From Physcia stellaris (lineage: Eukaryota > Ascomycota > Lecanoromycetes > Caliciales > Physciaceae): 64,000 nt of DNA. The position numbers and the translations under genes were made by a program. The stretch covers positions 310,001 to 374,000 of the forward strand of contig JABSSW010000002.1 of NCBI GenBank assembly GCA_018902385.1, in the 5' to 3' direction. The notes beneath the pieces were generated by a model that searched no databases, was not told where the DNA came from, and worked only from the letters and a program-made list of their open reading frames with translations. Below, piece by piece: positions 23,248 to 34,493 of the stretch (positions are counted from its first letter, which is position 1; the number at the start of each line of letters is the position of its first letter).

Positions 23248-25095
23248 CTAAAGCAGTTCATGCGGTGTGTTCATCCTGGTGAGTCCTGCAGGCATCTCGT
23301 ACTCAGCTTGAGGACTACCGCTCTTGTCTTGCGTAGGCATCTCATAAGGTGCCAGATCATACTGTGGGTTACGCTCCAACGGTAACTCAGCTGCGGGCTG
23401 GTGCGTGTAGTCTGAGGGCATCTCGGGTTTGGGGGCAACACCAAACGCTTCTTGTGAATTTTCGCTCTTCTCGTTGCTCTTTTCTAGCTCTTGTTGCATG
23501 GCTCGTTGACGACTTTGTCTTCTTTTTCTTAACGTCCACCACGCTACTAGACATCCAATAATAGCAACAATACCTCCCGCAGTGCCTCCTGCAATAGCGG
23601 CCGTTGGTGTATCTGGACGGGATGACACTGATGGGGTAGTACTTGGTGGAATGGTTGGTGACGAGCGTGTTGACGTCGCGGAAGCAGGGGTGGAAAGAGG
23701 CGCTGCAGAATGGCAAGCTGGTGGACCGATAGGTATATAGTTTTGACTATTGGTTGCTTTCGCTTGAGCTAGTGTGAACTCACGATGATCTTGGTCTACG
23801 ATGAGATATGCCGAAGTCATGAAGGGTCGTCCGAGAAGAGGCATATCGTTCTTGTTGACGTCCTGCAGACTGTTGATCACAACCTCGCGGATGGTCGTTC
23901 CGTTCTCGATTGTCAGCTCTCCACTGTCGCTATAAACGTAGTTCGGAACGACGAGCTGATGATTCGGTATTCGGATATTTAGTCCAGGAGCAAGAGAGAA
24001 GGTTAGGTCGCCATCATAGCTATTCATCTGTTAGTCGAAAAGGCTGCAGAAAGCGCTCAATTCCCAAACTTACGCTCCTTTAGCCTCAATAAGCATGCCC
24101 CAGAAATTAATACCACGGGACCGTTCGTCTTCCGCCGGACTGACTTCTGAAACATTGACGAATGCATTCCAGATGTCCTCTGAGAGACTCATGACCTCAT
24201 AGGATGGCGCAAGACATGCTTTCATCGCGGAACCCCGGGAAGCACCTAGGACTGTGATGTCTGAACCGTTTCGGAGATTCATCTTAATATCGGTGATGGT
24301 AACACCCAAGCCTGAAAGGCAGTCCCAATTGTTTTCAGTGAAGGGTAACGTGATATTACTACCCGAGATCTTAGCGGCATCATAACCTCCGAGAGTGAGA
24401 CTGCCATCCATCTGCTGCGAGGATTCGGCCCCGGTCCATCCATGCCACCAACCGTATGTTCTTGACGAGATTGTGCTATTCGAGAATAAGGTGTTAAGTA
24501 TGGTTGAGTTTCGCCCCAGACCCAAAGCATTTTGGTGATCTACCGTTCCCTTTTGCACCCCAATTGGATGATGAGGTAATGAGAGTGTTGCGTTGAGTTC
24601 TAAAGTATCACTTCCATAAACGTCGTCGTTGTGGTCTGGAAAGGTCTCTGAAGCCGCGCCCGAAGCAGCATTGCTAGAAGATTTTATATATGTGGAACTT
24701 CTGCCTTCATTGAAAAACCCCCCCAGACTTACGGCGCAAGCATTTGGAGTACTAGCGTCGGCACATTTGCTGGCGGAAGCGTCAAAGATGTACGTATTGT
24801 TCCATTTCCTAAATCGAATCAGCTGGAGCATGAAAAGGGTGCCAGATGTTGGAAGTGTTTACTCGTTGGGTGCGAAGGCAAGGCTCTGAGGTGGAGTTCC
24901 CACAGAAACGAATGCACCACGTGCGAGAAAATTGTTCGCTAGCGTCACATTCTGTACAGGTATCACAATTGGTAGAGCCAAGGATGAGGAACAAGATGCA
25001 TCGGACAAGGCCAGATGGCAGAAGCTGAGAAGAAAGAAAACTGACCACCAGGGTACACACTTGCTGATCAGGGATAAAGGCATCCCGAAAAGCAC
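23248..25095 (-). CDS. Aspartic-protease-fold single-pass membrane protein
   Basis: Intact three-exon gene, 579 residues. Exons (minus): 25095-24863, 24808-24074, 24019-23248; both introns are 54 bp with GTAAAC and GTAAGT donors and consistent phase. The start may be the second Met (25083), which gives a compact signal peptide. The ectodomain has the pepsin-like layout: NVTLANNFLARGAFVSVGTPPQ, then the flap region, GSLTLGGYDAAKISG, and GLNIRIPNHQLVVPN. Where pepsins have the first catalytic D-T/S-G this protein has D87-A-S89, and no second DTG/DSG is visible, so catalysis is doubtful. A Ser/Thr/Pro stalk leads to a membrane helix (about 463-485), a basic stop (RKRRQSRQR) and a cytosolic tail with repeated short motifs (AAELP, YEMP, HELL). 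It is probably a cell-surface binding protein derived from a protease. A decayed inverted copy lies at 18685-20210. Confidence 0.85.
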
Positions 25096-26226
25096 CCAGG
25101 CGGCTTTAGAATGCGGACTCGAGAGCGATGGGGTGAATTGGCAAGATTATGGATGGGTGTGAAAAGATACATGCTATATAGAAAAGCTAATGCAGCTGAG
25201 CCAGCCGCTGCTTCAAGGATCATGTTCACCCTCCGCTCATTTGAGGAAGTTGTCTGTTTCGGAGGCCTATTATTCGCACCCCTTCAGACGCAGCCTCGAC
25301 ACCTCAGAGTGTTCAGCGATTGGTGAATATGGACAATCGACGTAGAAACGAAGCCTAGCCGCTCCTTAGCAGCTCATGGCCAGAGTTGAGTGGACAGCAA
25401 GTAAGCCCAAAAGTGGCGCGGGTACGTGCTCCATCCCATTGGATTTGAGTATGCATGTCGATGCAGATTATGTGATCTAATTTGGCATCCCGGAGAAGGG
25501 GCTGTCTGTTGTCTGGTTTTGTGATTTGCTTGGAAGTTGGCACCCTTTTCAATCGGTCAATACCCCAAGATCTTCGAGCTCAGGATCAAGGACTGCTTGA
25601 CTGAGCCTTTACGGTTCGGATTCTCGATGTACATACCACTCTCCATCACCGTGAAATGGGCGTATTTGTGCCTTGTTGTCAACTGGTTTGTGAATGTGGA
25701 TTGTGCATATGGTGGGGGCCCGTAGGCGCTGGGCAGTGATGGTTTCAAAGCCTCGCATATCTCCACCAATCGAAACTCGTCGCCAGGAGGCGGTCCAGCT
25801 GTGTCTCGGGGAGCCATGGTCCGAATGCGTTTGCGAGAGCTGCTGGCCACTCATTCTCACTGGTGAAACCGCGGAGGCATTTTCATCCGGTCCTTCGGCT
25901 TAGTTCAGACGCTATTCCCCATTTCGACTCACCATGCAGCTTGCAGCGAATCAGAGCTCCGCCACTTTCACTGGGTCTGAAGCAAATGGAAATCATTAAT
26001 TAAAGCATGATCTCTGGTTCCGAGCGTGTTTTAGTGCGCCTCCTAGTGGGTGTGCGTCCGGGCGCCTACATCTCGCTCAGCGGCGGCAGCTCAGACGCCA
26101 GCGTGTTCCCATCTCCACCTTCCTTGGTCAACCAACTTTGCTCCTGCCCTAAGATCAAAGTGCTCGACTTACCTATCTTCACTCCGCTCTCTGATCGCCT
26201 CGTCAGTACCATACCTAGCCTGCAGC
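25096..26226. other. Intergenic region between diverging genes
   Basis: Promoters of the protease-fold gene (minus) and the GT32 gene (plus). A minus-strand frame at 25557-25850 (97 codons) shows no domain. I see nothing else. Confidence 0.45.
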
Positions 26227-27177
26227 ATGATCATTCCTCATCATCTCGTGAGCAGCACTAGCTTTTTGCGACGCCGGCCAATCCAGGCCAGCTTTGGCTC
26301 CGCTCTCATCGTCGTCTTTCTCTACCGATTCTGGTTCCTCACAACCCCCTTTGTACCCGCTGTACCGAAGGTTGGAGAGATTCCTCCGAAGATCTGGCAG
26401 ATATTTCTCTTGGGCGCTGCCCCGTTATCGGAGACTACCAATACTGTTGGGACTTGGATTAGTAAAAATCAAGACTATTCTTACACACTCGTCAGCAACG
26501 ACGGCGGCAAGGACTTTGTTAGAAAGAACTACGCCTTGAGACCCGAAATTTCCTCACCCTTTCTAGAGCTTCGCTCCCCCATCCTCCATTCCGACTTCCT
26601 CCGATACTTGTTACTCGAGGCAGAGGGAGGGGTTTATACAGATTTGGACACAACATGCACAAAACCAATTAGCGATTGGGTGCCAGACGCTCTTCGTTCT
26701 AGGGTACACGCTATTGTTGGCATAGAGTACGACCAACGGGACGACGAGCCGTACATCGGCATGTCCGCCACGCGGATGCAATTTTGTCAGTGGACAATGG
26801 CTGCCAGCAAAGGCCATCCTCTCATGACCAAAGTTGTGAAGTCCGTCGTGGGAGCTTTACACCGGCTAGCTCGCCGAAAGGGCAAAGCCATCCGTGAGCT
26901 CGAGCCCACGGATGACGAAGTCATCGAAGTGACTGGCCCCGCCATATGGACACGGGCTGTTATGGAAAGTCTTTCGGAAGCAACCGGAACCACCATGAGT
27001 TACGTCAATATGACGGGCATGAAGGAGCCCACGTTGTTCGGAGATATACTTATTCTTCCAATTGACGGGTTCGGTGCTGGGCAACCGCATTCAGGATCCA
27101 CTCGAGACGGAGATTCGCCCAATGCTTACTCCAGGCACTTGTTTAGAGGATCATGGAAACACGGCTGGAATGGATGA
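26227..27177 (+). CDS. GT32 glycosyltransferase (OCH1-like, DXD sugar-binding)
   Basis: Single-exon gene. The frame is open from 26050, but I choose the ATG at 26227 because it gives a short N-terminus followed by one membrane anchor (FGSALIVVFLYRFWFLTT), the type II layout of Golgi mannosyltransferases. From it the protein is 316 residues. Family motifs in order: IPPKIWQIF, the catalytic-domain start; FLRYLLLEAEGGVYTDLDTTC, containing the DXD metal/sugar-nucleotide site D-L-D; and GPAIWTRAV. This matches the 'glycosyltransferase sugar-binding region containing DXD' family that includes OCH1. It probably transfers a hexose, perhaps mannose, in N-glycan outer-chain or glycolipid synthesis in the Golgi. 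The linkage cannot be inferred. It ends soon after a W-K-H-G-W motif that family members often carry near the C-terminus. Confidence 0.88.
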   Translation: MIIPHHLVSSTSFLRRRPIQASFGSALIVVFLYRFWFLTTPFVPAVPKVGEIPPKIWQIFLLGAAPLSETTNTVGTWISKNQDYSYTLVSNDGGKDFVRKNYALRPEISSPFLELRSPILHSDFLRYLLLEAEGGVYTDLDTTCTKPISDWVPDALRSRVHAIVGIEYDQRDDEPYIGMSATRMQFCQWTMAASKGHPLMTKVVKSVVGALHRLARRKGKAIRELEPTDDEVIEVTGPAIWTRAVMESLSEATGTTMSYVNMTGMKEPTLFGDILILPIDGFGAGQPHSGSTRDGDSPNAYSRHLFRGSWKHGWNG

Positions 27178-29551
27178 TAAGGACCTGGGAACTCACAGCA
27201 GCTCATACGAACCATGCGCATTACGCTCTGCGCCACCTGTATGGCAGTCGCCTCACCGCGAATGGCCTAGATGGATTCACCTGCAAGATCCGTAAGCGCC
27301 TCCACAATCCTTTTCGGTATCGCTGAAGATCTTTTTGTCAAGAACAGTATAAAGCCCGCATGCTGAAACCCACCGCTAGTGCTCCCTCTTCTCGACTTCA
27401 AAAGTCAAGACCTCAAACCCTTGTGTATGGGTACCCTCGCTCTCTCTCTCCAAAGATCAGTGTTTTAGTTGAACGCTCGAGCAAAATGTCTGTCAACATT
27501 CAAAGCTTAGGGACTATCCGATGAAAATTTTATCTTAGAAGGAAACAATCCGCGGTTAAACTATTGGCCTTGGTTCATATATATCAAAAGCAGGCTTCCT
27601 AGAATCTTATGGAAGCGCGTTACTACAGCATTGGCTTTGGCGTAAATGGATGTACAGTTCGACGTCGCTTTTCCAAGAGCGCTGCGTTTTAGGTATACTT
27701 GGATTGAGCTCTGATTTAGCCTTACGTTCATGAACTCTGTCAGCGGCAAGCGAGGAGTTAAGAGTCAACTTGGCCTGTAGGGTCGCTGTTGGGTTTCGGC
27801 CAATCCGCTAGATGTTGATGTAAGCGCGTCTATATCCAACCCAAAACCTTTTTATATATGTGATGCTTTTGCACTTCGTTCCGTCTTACAAGGTAGGTCT
27901 AATCTTTAATAGGCCCACCTTGAACAAACTCGCCTCAAGCCTTTCCTTTCTTTTGGCGTCTTTGGGGATTACTGTCGATCCATTTAATCTCTTCCTTTTA
28001 AGAGCATATTCTATGTGCCCGCCTATCTGGCCAATCACGAACCCTCCACGAGTCATGATAGTGTTATATTTTCCACCCGAAACCTCACAAATCTCGCCCT
28101 AAGAGGGTAAATTCATGAGAACAAACTAGACACGAAACTGAGAAACCAACGAAACAACACGGACATGTTGTAGATGTATTTACCTTACCGGAATTGCACC
28201 GAGCTTCTATCACGCCTTTACTATCCCTTCGCTTACCAGGCTATCGCATTGAATGTCGCTCAACCTCACGATCACGTGCAGGAAAAACCTTCATTTCCCA
28301 CCCGCAATTCGATGCTGGGAGTTCATCGGTACGCTGCTATCTTATGCACTTTGGTATGGCATCTTCTCTTAGGTAAACCTCCAGGTGAATCGGGTCACGA
28401 GGCCTCCCTCAACACAATCCCCCAGTACGAGTATGGGTACGTCAAGCCGTGCTGGGCACTAGCCACATGACGGCCTTCGGGCGGGAGGAAAAGTGCATGG
28501 GACACATCTCCGAGCCCCGGGTGTGAGTTCTGGCTGGCTTCTGAAATCTTAATCCGCACAAAAACATGTCGAAGCTGCGCTGTGGACACTTCGTTCGAAC
28601 AGGTCGAGTTCGAAGTTTTTTTATCATGCTTTTGGGCTTTATCAAACCTGTAAAGATAATTGAGACACTGAAATGCCTCTCATTTCTTTTGAAGGGGGAT
28701 TTTTTCCAGGCGATCATTGTCATATCTGTTCGAAGGAAAGATGCAATCAGGGTCCACTTGTATGGACCGACTAATTGGGACTAGCGCCTTGGTACTCGCG
28801 TACATATTTGCCCAGGTTCGGCATCACTCCTAGAACAACAAGATTAACGAGATTCGATGTAGTCAGGCATACCACAGGCATATCATTTCAACACGATTCA
28901 CAAATTAATGAAGACTCCACTCTTGACCATGAGCGGCTAATCATGAATTCATTTCTACCAATCGAAGATAGTGTATCTTGTTGTTTATTCCGTGTTTCGG
29001 TCAATCGATAGCACGAAACTCATGACAATTCTTCAACTGTGTTGATTAACGAGTACGTGCAGGCCAACGTCTAATTGCGTGAACGCGTCTGACGAGGCCG
29101 AAGATGATATTGACGATTGAAACTAACGCAGATTAGCACTACAATCGCTTCACTCCCAATCTTCAGCCTATCCCTTTGTTCGTCGTTACATATGATTTTT
29201 TTTTGTTTTTGAAATTTCACGTTCAACATTAATGCATATTAATGCACGTCATCAAACATCGTTTCTGTTAGTTTCGTTTTTGTTTTTAGTGCAATATCGT
29301 GTAATACAGTTCAATTCTGAGCTTAACGCTGAATTTCTCGATCACAATCGTTCAATTTTGGATCTATCCTGACGCTAGGCACTTAGTGCTGGGTTTAGCG
29401 CTGGTCTTGAAAACAACTATATCGGTATAACACCTTGGCTTTATCTTTGGTGGTGAGTTTACATCAACAGCCTGTTCTTTGCCCATGTCTCACTTGTTTC
29501 CCCTTGCGTCTCCTTCGTCGTTCTCATGGCTCGTTCGTAGAACTCTCAATT
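27178..29551. other. Gene-poor stretch with second AT-rich patch
   Basis: Over 2 kb without a recognisable gene. At about 29040-29400 it resembles the 20.3-21.5 kb block: AT-rich, small palindromes (ATTAATGCATATTAAT near 29229, GCACTTAGTGC near 29379) and TTAGCG/CGCTA pairs. The rest has only short frames. Confidence 0.45.
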
Positions 29552-30662
29552 ATGTTCAAGACCAACAGCGCTTTGACCGCTATTCGTCTAAATGTCACTG
29601 CCTTCTTTTTCTGCAGCCTGTTCCAAACGCCAAGTCTAGCCTTGACCTCCCAAAGACCCTGCTACACCGGCAACGGAACTCTTTCGACTGATGTTCCATG
29701 TCATCCGTCAGCTGATGCCAGCTTCTGTTGTGGTGAGGAATGGAGCTGTCTCTCCAATGGCCTCTGCCAATTCCGGGATTCGACTTCATTCGCCGAGGGT
29801 ACCTGTACTGACAAGACCTATCCTATCAATGCTTGTCTGGGAACTTGCTTAGCTAGTACGTGAAGCCAACGTTCGGTAAAGTGTCTCAAACGAATAAGGA
29901 ACATGCTGACGGATTTTCTGGTATAGGTGGGAATGAAGATCAAACCCTAGTCCACAATTGCGGTGGGAGTGTAAGTCTATATGTCAGTTACATCCTAGAT
30001 TGTGCTGACCACAGACTTAGGGTGCTGGTGACACCAATAGCTGGTGCTGTGCCGGTGTGCAAGGCAGCACAGGTAAAGGCCAGGACTGCTGCTCGTCAGA
30101 TGCCACAACTACCTTAAAGTCTTTCCCTTATTCGACAATAACGGTCATCAAAGCTCTTTCAACATCATCGAAAGCAGCCCCATCGTCTTCAAGAGCATCG
30201 TCCTCCTCCTTAAGTCGGTCGTCGTCAGCTCAGTCAACATCTGATCATGTTTCCTCTTCAATAATACCACAGCTTCCACAGTCGACACCCTCAACCTCAA
30301 CCTCTACACCAGTGACTTCACCTACAGAAGGACCCACCGCAGCAGCGACTGTAGCGCCACGTCCCACAGACTCTCGCAACATCGCAATAGGAGCTGGTGT
30401 TGGGGTTCCCCTCGGTATAATAGCGCTTGCTGCCACAATAGCTCTACTGTATCGAGATCGAAAAGTCAAGAAGCAGATACGTCAATTACAAGAATACACC
30501 AAAAAAGCCAACGAGAAACCAATCGTGGAGGGTTTAAACTATGAGTCAGAAGGCTCGGTTCAGCGGGAGTATGAGCTGGAAACGGGTATTGATCGCGCTG
30601 AGCTAAGAGCTGGCTATGCTCATCATGAAGCGCCCGATGGACAGCTGCACGAATTAAGATAG
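29552..30662 (+). CDS. Cys-rich single-pass membrane protein, stress-sensor-like layout
   Basis: Three exons: 29552-29855, 29927-29970, 30021-30662; 329 residues, phases consistent, donors GTACGT and GTAAGT. An upstream in-frame start exists, but the ATG at 29552 places a signal peptide (FFFCSLFQTPSLA) at the N-terminus. The ectodomain of about 130 residues is rich in paired cysteines (ASFCCGEEWSC, NSWCCAG, GQDCC), followed by a Ser/Thr-rich stalk of about 90 residues. One membrane helix follows (about 236-259, IAIGAGVGVPLGIIALAATIALLY), then a basic stop and a short tail ending YELETGIDRAEL...LHELR. The layout resembles fungal wall-stress sensors and surface receptors, but the cysteine pattern is not one I can name. 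No enzymatic domain is seen. Confidence 0.75.
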
Positions 30663-31377
30663 GCTACTGTAAAATAAAGCGGCCGAATATTCTTTAATAT
30701 TATAAATATCTGTGACACGGATATCTAAACAATCTGTACAGAATCTTCTCGTGACGATCCCCGAAAGAAGGGAATACTCTCTGTACCCTTTCATCCAGGT
30801 ACCGCTGGGGCTTCCTCTTTCCTATGCCATGCATCAAATATTTCTGTGTCTGTTATGACGATTTTTGTATATAGTGAGTATGAAGGCTTTTCGGGTGATT
30901 AGACTATCTTCTAGAAACTTCAGGTAAACGGCAAGTTCTCATGATAGTCGAAAATTGAGGCTTGAGTGTTGAATGCGGTATGGATATAACGGGTGGGATT
31001 AGAGGCTTGCATCTTATCTGGAAACCGTTGTTTATTTGGGCCAGAAGAATTTGCGCTGTAAGAATCTAAGTATAATCTCGATATCCCAATTGTCGATCCC
31101 ATATCATCCAATTGTCTTAAAGGTGATTTTAAGGCGATATAAATTTTCTAGTCAGAAAAGATCTCCTATAAAAATTTTAAGCTGGTGCCTCGTACTCGTC
31201 TGTAAATCCCGATAACAGAAGACCAAAGCGTTACTTGGTTCATTCATTACCCCATTGGAGAGACCTGAAATACGGATGTATTGCACTTTTGGTACGCCGC
31301 ATCGAATTATGTTTCGTCTCTGAGCAACGCATGACCCTGCTCGACACCTCTTTCATCGCGGCCGTTTTTGCACCCTG
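30663..31377. other. Convergent intergenic region
   Basis: The 3' ends of the membrane-protein gene and the caspase-like gene meet here. AT-rich near 30690-30720; no gene. Confidence 0.5.
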
Positions 31378-33363
31378 TCAGTTGTTTTTCAGATTTGGAG
31401 CTTTAAGAGACTCTGCAGAACTATCTCTCCACTTGTGGCAATTAACGCACGCAGCATCGAGGAACGTGCTCAGTGGTCCAAAATGGCAATGACCGCAATA
31501 CCATATACCATGTGAATCATTCCCTGGTGCCGTCTTCCGAATCCTAGAAGGCGTACGGGTCCGGCCTTCAGATGTATATCTAATTGATAGCTCTTTCTCT
31601 GAAGCCATGAACACGGACTCATCCACGCTTTTAATCTCGTACAAGTACTCACTCGCTTCCTCGAATGCTGCCTGGACAATTCCTGCTATCTTGTCGCCGC
31701 CACGGTTCAGCCAGACATTGTCACCGACCTTAAATTGACAAGGAATCTACAACGAAGCTTTAGCAGTTGAAAAAATAAGAAGAGAGGATGTGAAAACGCT
31801 GGAAGGAATCATGTACCTGTGAAGGATTTGTATTCTGGACTGTCATGAGTTTTGTAGCGGAAGTTTCTTTCACCGACGGGGGTACAAGGGAGGGCGCTGA
31901 TCTCTTCCGATCAACAGAGACTGGATCATTAGGCTTCTTTGACAGCTCTTCAATGCTTGAGCTCCCAGAAGAGAGATCATGGAGCTTCTGGAGTATGCCA
32001 AGGCCTTGTGAGACGGCGTGCTTCGTCAAGTCCTGGGATCTCGTGAACCCGACAAAACTTATTGCCCGATTAGGACGCACTAGATTCCAGATAGCTACAG
32101 GTATTGTAAGAAGCATCAGTGTAGAATCGCTTTTGTAGACTCCTTCGACGTTAGCGTACCTCACCAGGCCTGGGATAGAGTGCATCCAATCAGTCCACTG
32201 CTGAGGAGATAGCCATTACTCCTCCTCCAACGCAACAGAAATGAGCACTTTTGGGCATTTGAACTCTTTATCAGGCCAAACCTCGTCAGCTGAGGAGTTG
32301 CTGGATCCTGAAGCTGTTCCGGTTGTCGAGAATACAGCTTCTGATAACGATAAAGAAGAAAATGTAGAATCGAGCGAAGATGAGTTGACAGTGATTTCGG
32401 ATGGGCGGGACGGCTGTTGCTGGGCTTCGATCTCAATACTCCTTGGTCTAGTCTCGTCTGATATGACAATGTAGATTGGCGTTCTTCTCATCTCACGATG
32501 GCTAGCCGAAGGAGCAAACCTTGGTTTCCAGTACTTGACCCTCGATAAAACCTTGTTGTGGAGCAACGAAGTTGAGAACGGACCGGTCCTATGAAGGTAC
32601 CTCAACTCATCGATGAGACTTCGAGTGAAAGAATGCTGGCCTACTCCTGGTGCCCATGCTTCAAATCCACAAGCCGCAATGATCTCTGTGATACCACTGC
32701 CACTGCCCGTCGCGGAGCTAGCAGCAGCACAACAATCCAAAAGAATGAGGACATCGGATTTTGCTTGCTCTAGCATGGTCTGTAGGCCGTACCACTGGAC
32801 CTCGGAGGCATCAGGCTTGTCGGTGCTATGGAAAAAAAAATCAGTGAGGTCAGCTTCTTGGTAACGTTCCCTGTCGTGGAAATTAAGCATCGATATAGAA
32901 AGATTTACGAGACACGATTGATTCTCGCTTTGCCCATACTCGGGTTGGGGTACAAAACGAACAGCCGCACTAACCAAGACCAAACACATTGTCTATCGTC
33001 ATTCATTTCTCCATGTCCACCGTAGTATACTATCAGCAGGTTGTCTTTCGACTCGTAGTCATCGAGAAAGCCAAGAACTTTCGCGGCCAGAGAGTTATGT
33101 GACCTCTTGCTAGGAATTTTCCATTCCTCAACGTCAAAGGAATAGAGATTGCGAAGTACGTCTCCCAGCTCATCGATTTCATCAGCAACACCTAGGTTGT
33201 CATCCTCCCAGCTCAATAGCAACGTATGCACTTCTTTATATCGAGATACTCCACAATTGGGAAAAGCTGCTTCCGCGGCATTGGTCAGGACCTCCCCCAG
33301 AGCTTTGATATCTCTCACGTGGAAGGGTGTATTTGATATGTCATGGGTTCTGTCGGACGCCAT
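31378..33363 (-). pseudogene. Caspase-like (C14) protein with Tudor-like and zinc-ribbon tail; in-frame stop
   Basis: Three exons (minus): 33363-32975, 32825-31817, 31746-31378. The caspase-fold catalytic dyad is visible: His117 in LLIVYYGGHGEM and Cys161 in VLILLDCCAAAS, the latter after intron 1. Exon 2 continues with FTRSLIDELRYL and RRTPIYIVI of the caspase unit, then a Ser-rich linker, then a second conserved part (VLISVALEEE / WLSPQQWTDWMHSIPGLVRYANVEGVYKSDSTLMLL). Exon 3 has a Tudor/SH3-like start (FKVGDNVWLNRGGDKIAGIVQ) and ends in a zinc ribbon (WYCGHCHFGP...CVNCHKW, CxxC...CxxC). A TAA at 32218-32216 (codon 333) interrupts exon 2 between EEE and WLS while the frame and conservation continue on both sides. 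A single CAA-to-TAA change would explain it. Alternatively a 48-bp in-phase intron (GTGCTC...CCTCAG) could remove it. Either the gene was recently inactivated or it makes a truncated caspase unit. Confidence 0.78.
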
Positions 33364-34493
33364 TTTATCACTCGCCAGATCAAGGTTAGCCGACTTTGGA
33401 ATTCAGAACAGAAACTGTCATGATGAATGAAATTTTAGATTCGACGTATTTCCCCGCTCGGGCTATCGTTCGTTCATTCTCTTTTTGATAGATAGTTGCG
33501 ATCCTAGGGCGTTTAAATAGAGATAAAATGCGCACCCAATTTGGCGCGGGGCGAGTGAGTCGCGGATACTTTAGGATTGTGATATCGACCAAGACGGATG
33601 ACTGAGAGGTGATAAACTTGATCTTGTACCTGGGCACACGATGATAACACCGACGAGACGAGACATGGTTATGTTATCTGTTGACTCATCGCTGGAATTA
33701 ATGGGGATTTCTTTGGTTTGTAGGCGGCATGGTACAGCCTCATCGTAAGGTGCGGTCGCCCCGCTTTCCCAGCGCAGTGGTCTCCGCGAGTCAGCCTTGC
33801 ATGCATCGAAAGTACGCCACGAACAGTCTGGCAGTCTTCTTAGTGGCGGACCACAGGTTATGACGTCCGCTAAGAATCCGCAGTTCATACCCGTCCCAAA
33901 GTGGGTCATTAAGGTAATGATGGCAGTGCATCCACGTCCCGGTCTCCTATGACATTGACTGTGGCTACTATAATTTCTAATAATACTCTTTAGTACAAGC
34001 CTGTTATATGAGGCTTGTTGTCTCCTCTGACACGGATTTTATGTGCTAACATACGTCCATCAAACAGCGCATGCTCGACCAAACTCAACGAGCATCTCAA
34101 CTACATTCGGCTGAAGAATTCGCATTAGCGTTCATCGATCATATTTCTTGATCGATCTTCATCAGACTCCATCTCTTTCAGCTCTAGAGACTCATCAAAA
34201 TTATAGAAATTGTCGAAGAATTGATTAGCGATCATTTCCAGTCGACTGCTTTGATCTTTCGGTGTACGAATTTATTTCTTTGCCCGAATCTCGTGCCGTT
34301 TCCGTTCAGAATCTAGGTGAATACATATAACAACACGAAAAGTTAAGGCAACCTCTCCTGCATCTTCAAAGCTATAGTCTTTGTGTTCGTAGGTCATCGC
34401 CTGCACTGGAGCTCGACCAGCGGAGACCTCTTGTATTGAGAAAAGCTCTCTCATTGTCATCACTGTTGCTCATAGATGAGAAGACTATCCTGC
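33364..34493. other. Intergenic region, no gene recognised
   Basis: Promoter side of the caspase-like gene and 3' side of the zinc-finger gene. Short minus-strand frames at 33571-33909 and 34272-34463 show no domain. Confidence 0.45.
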
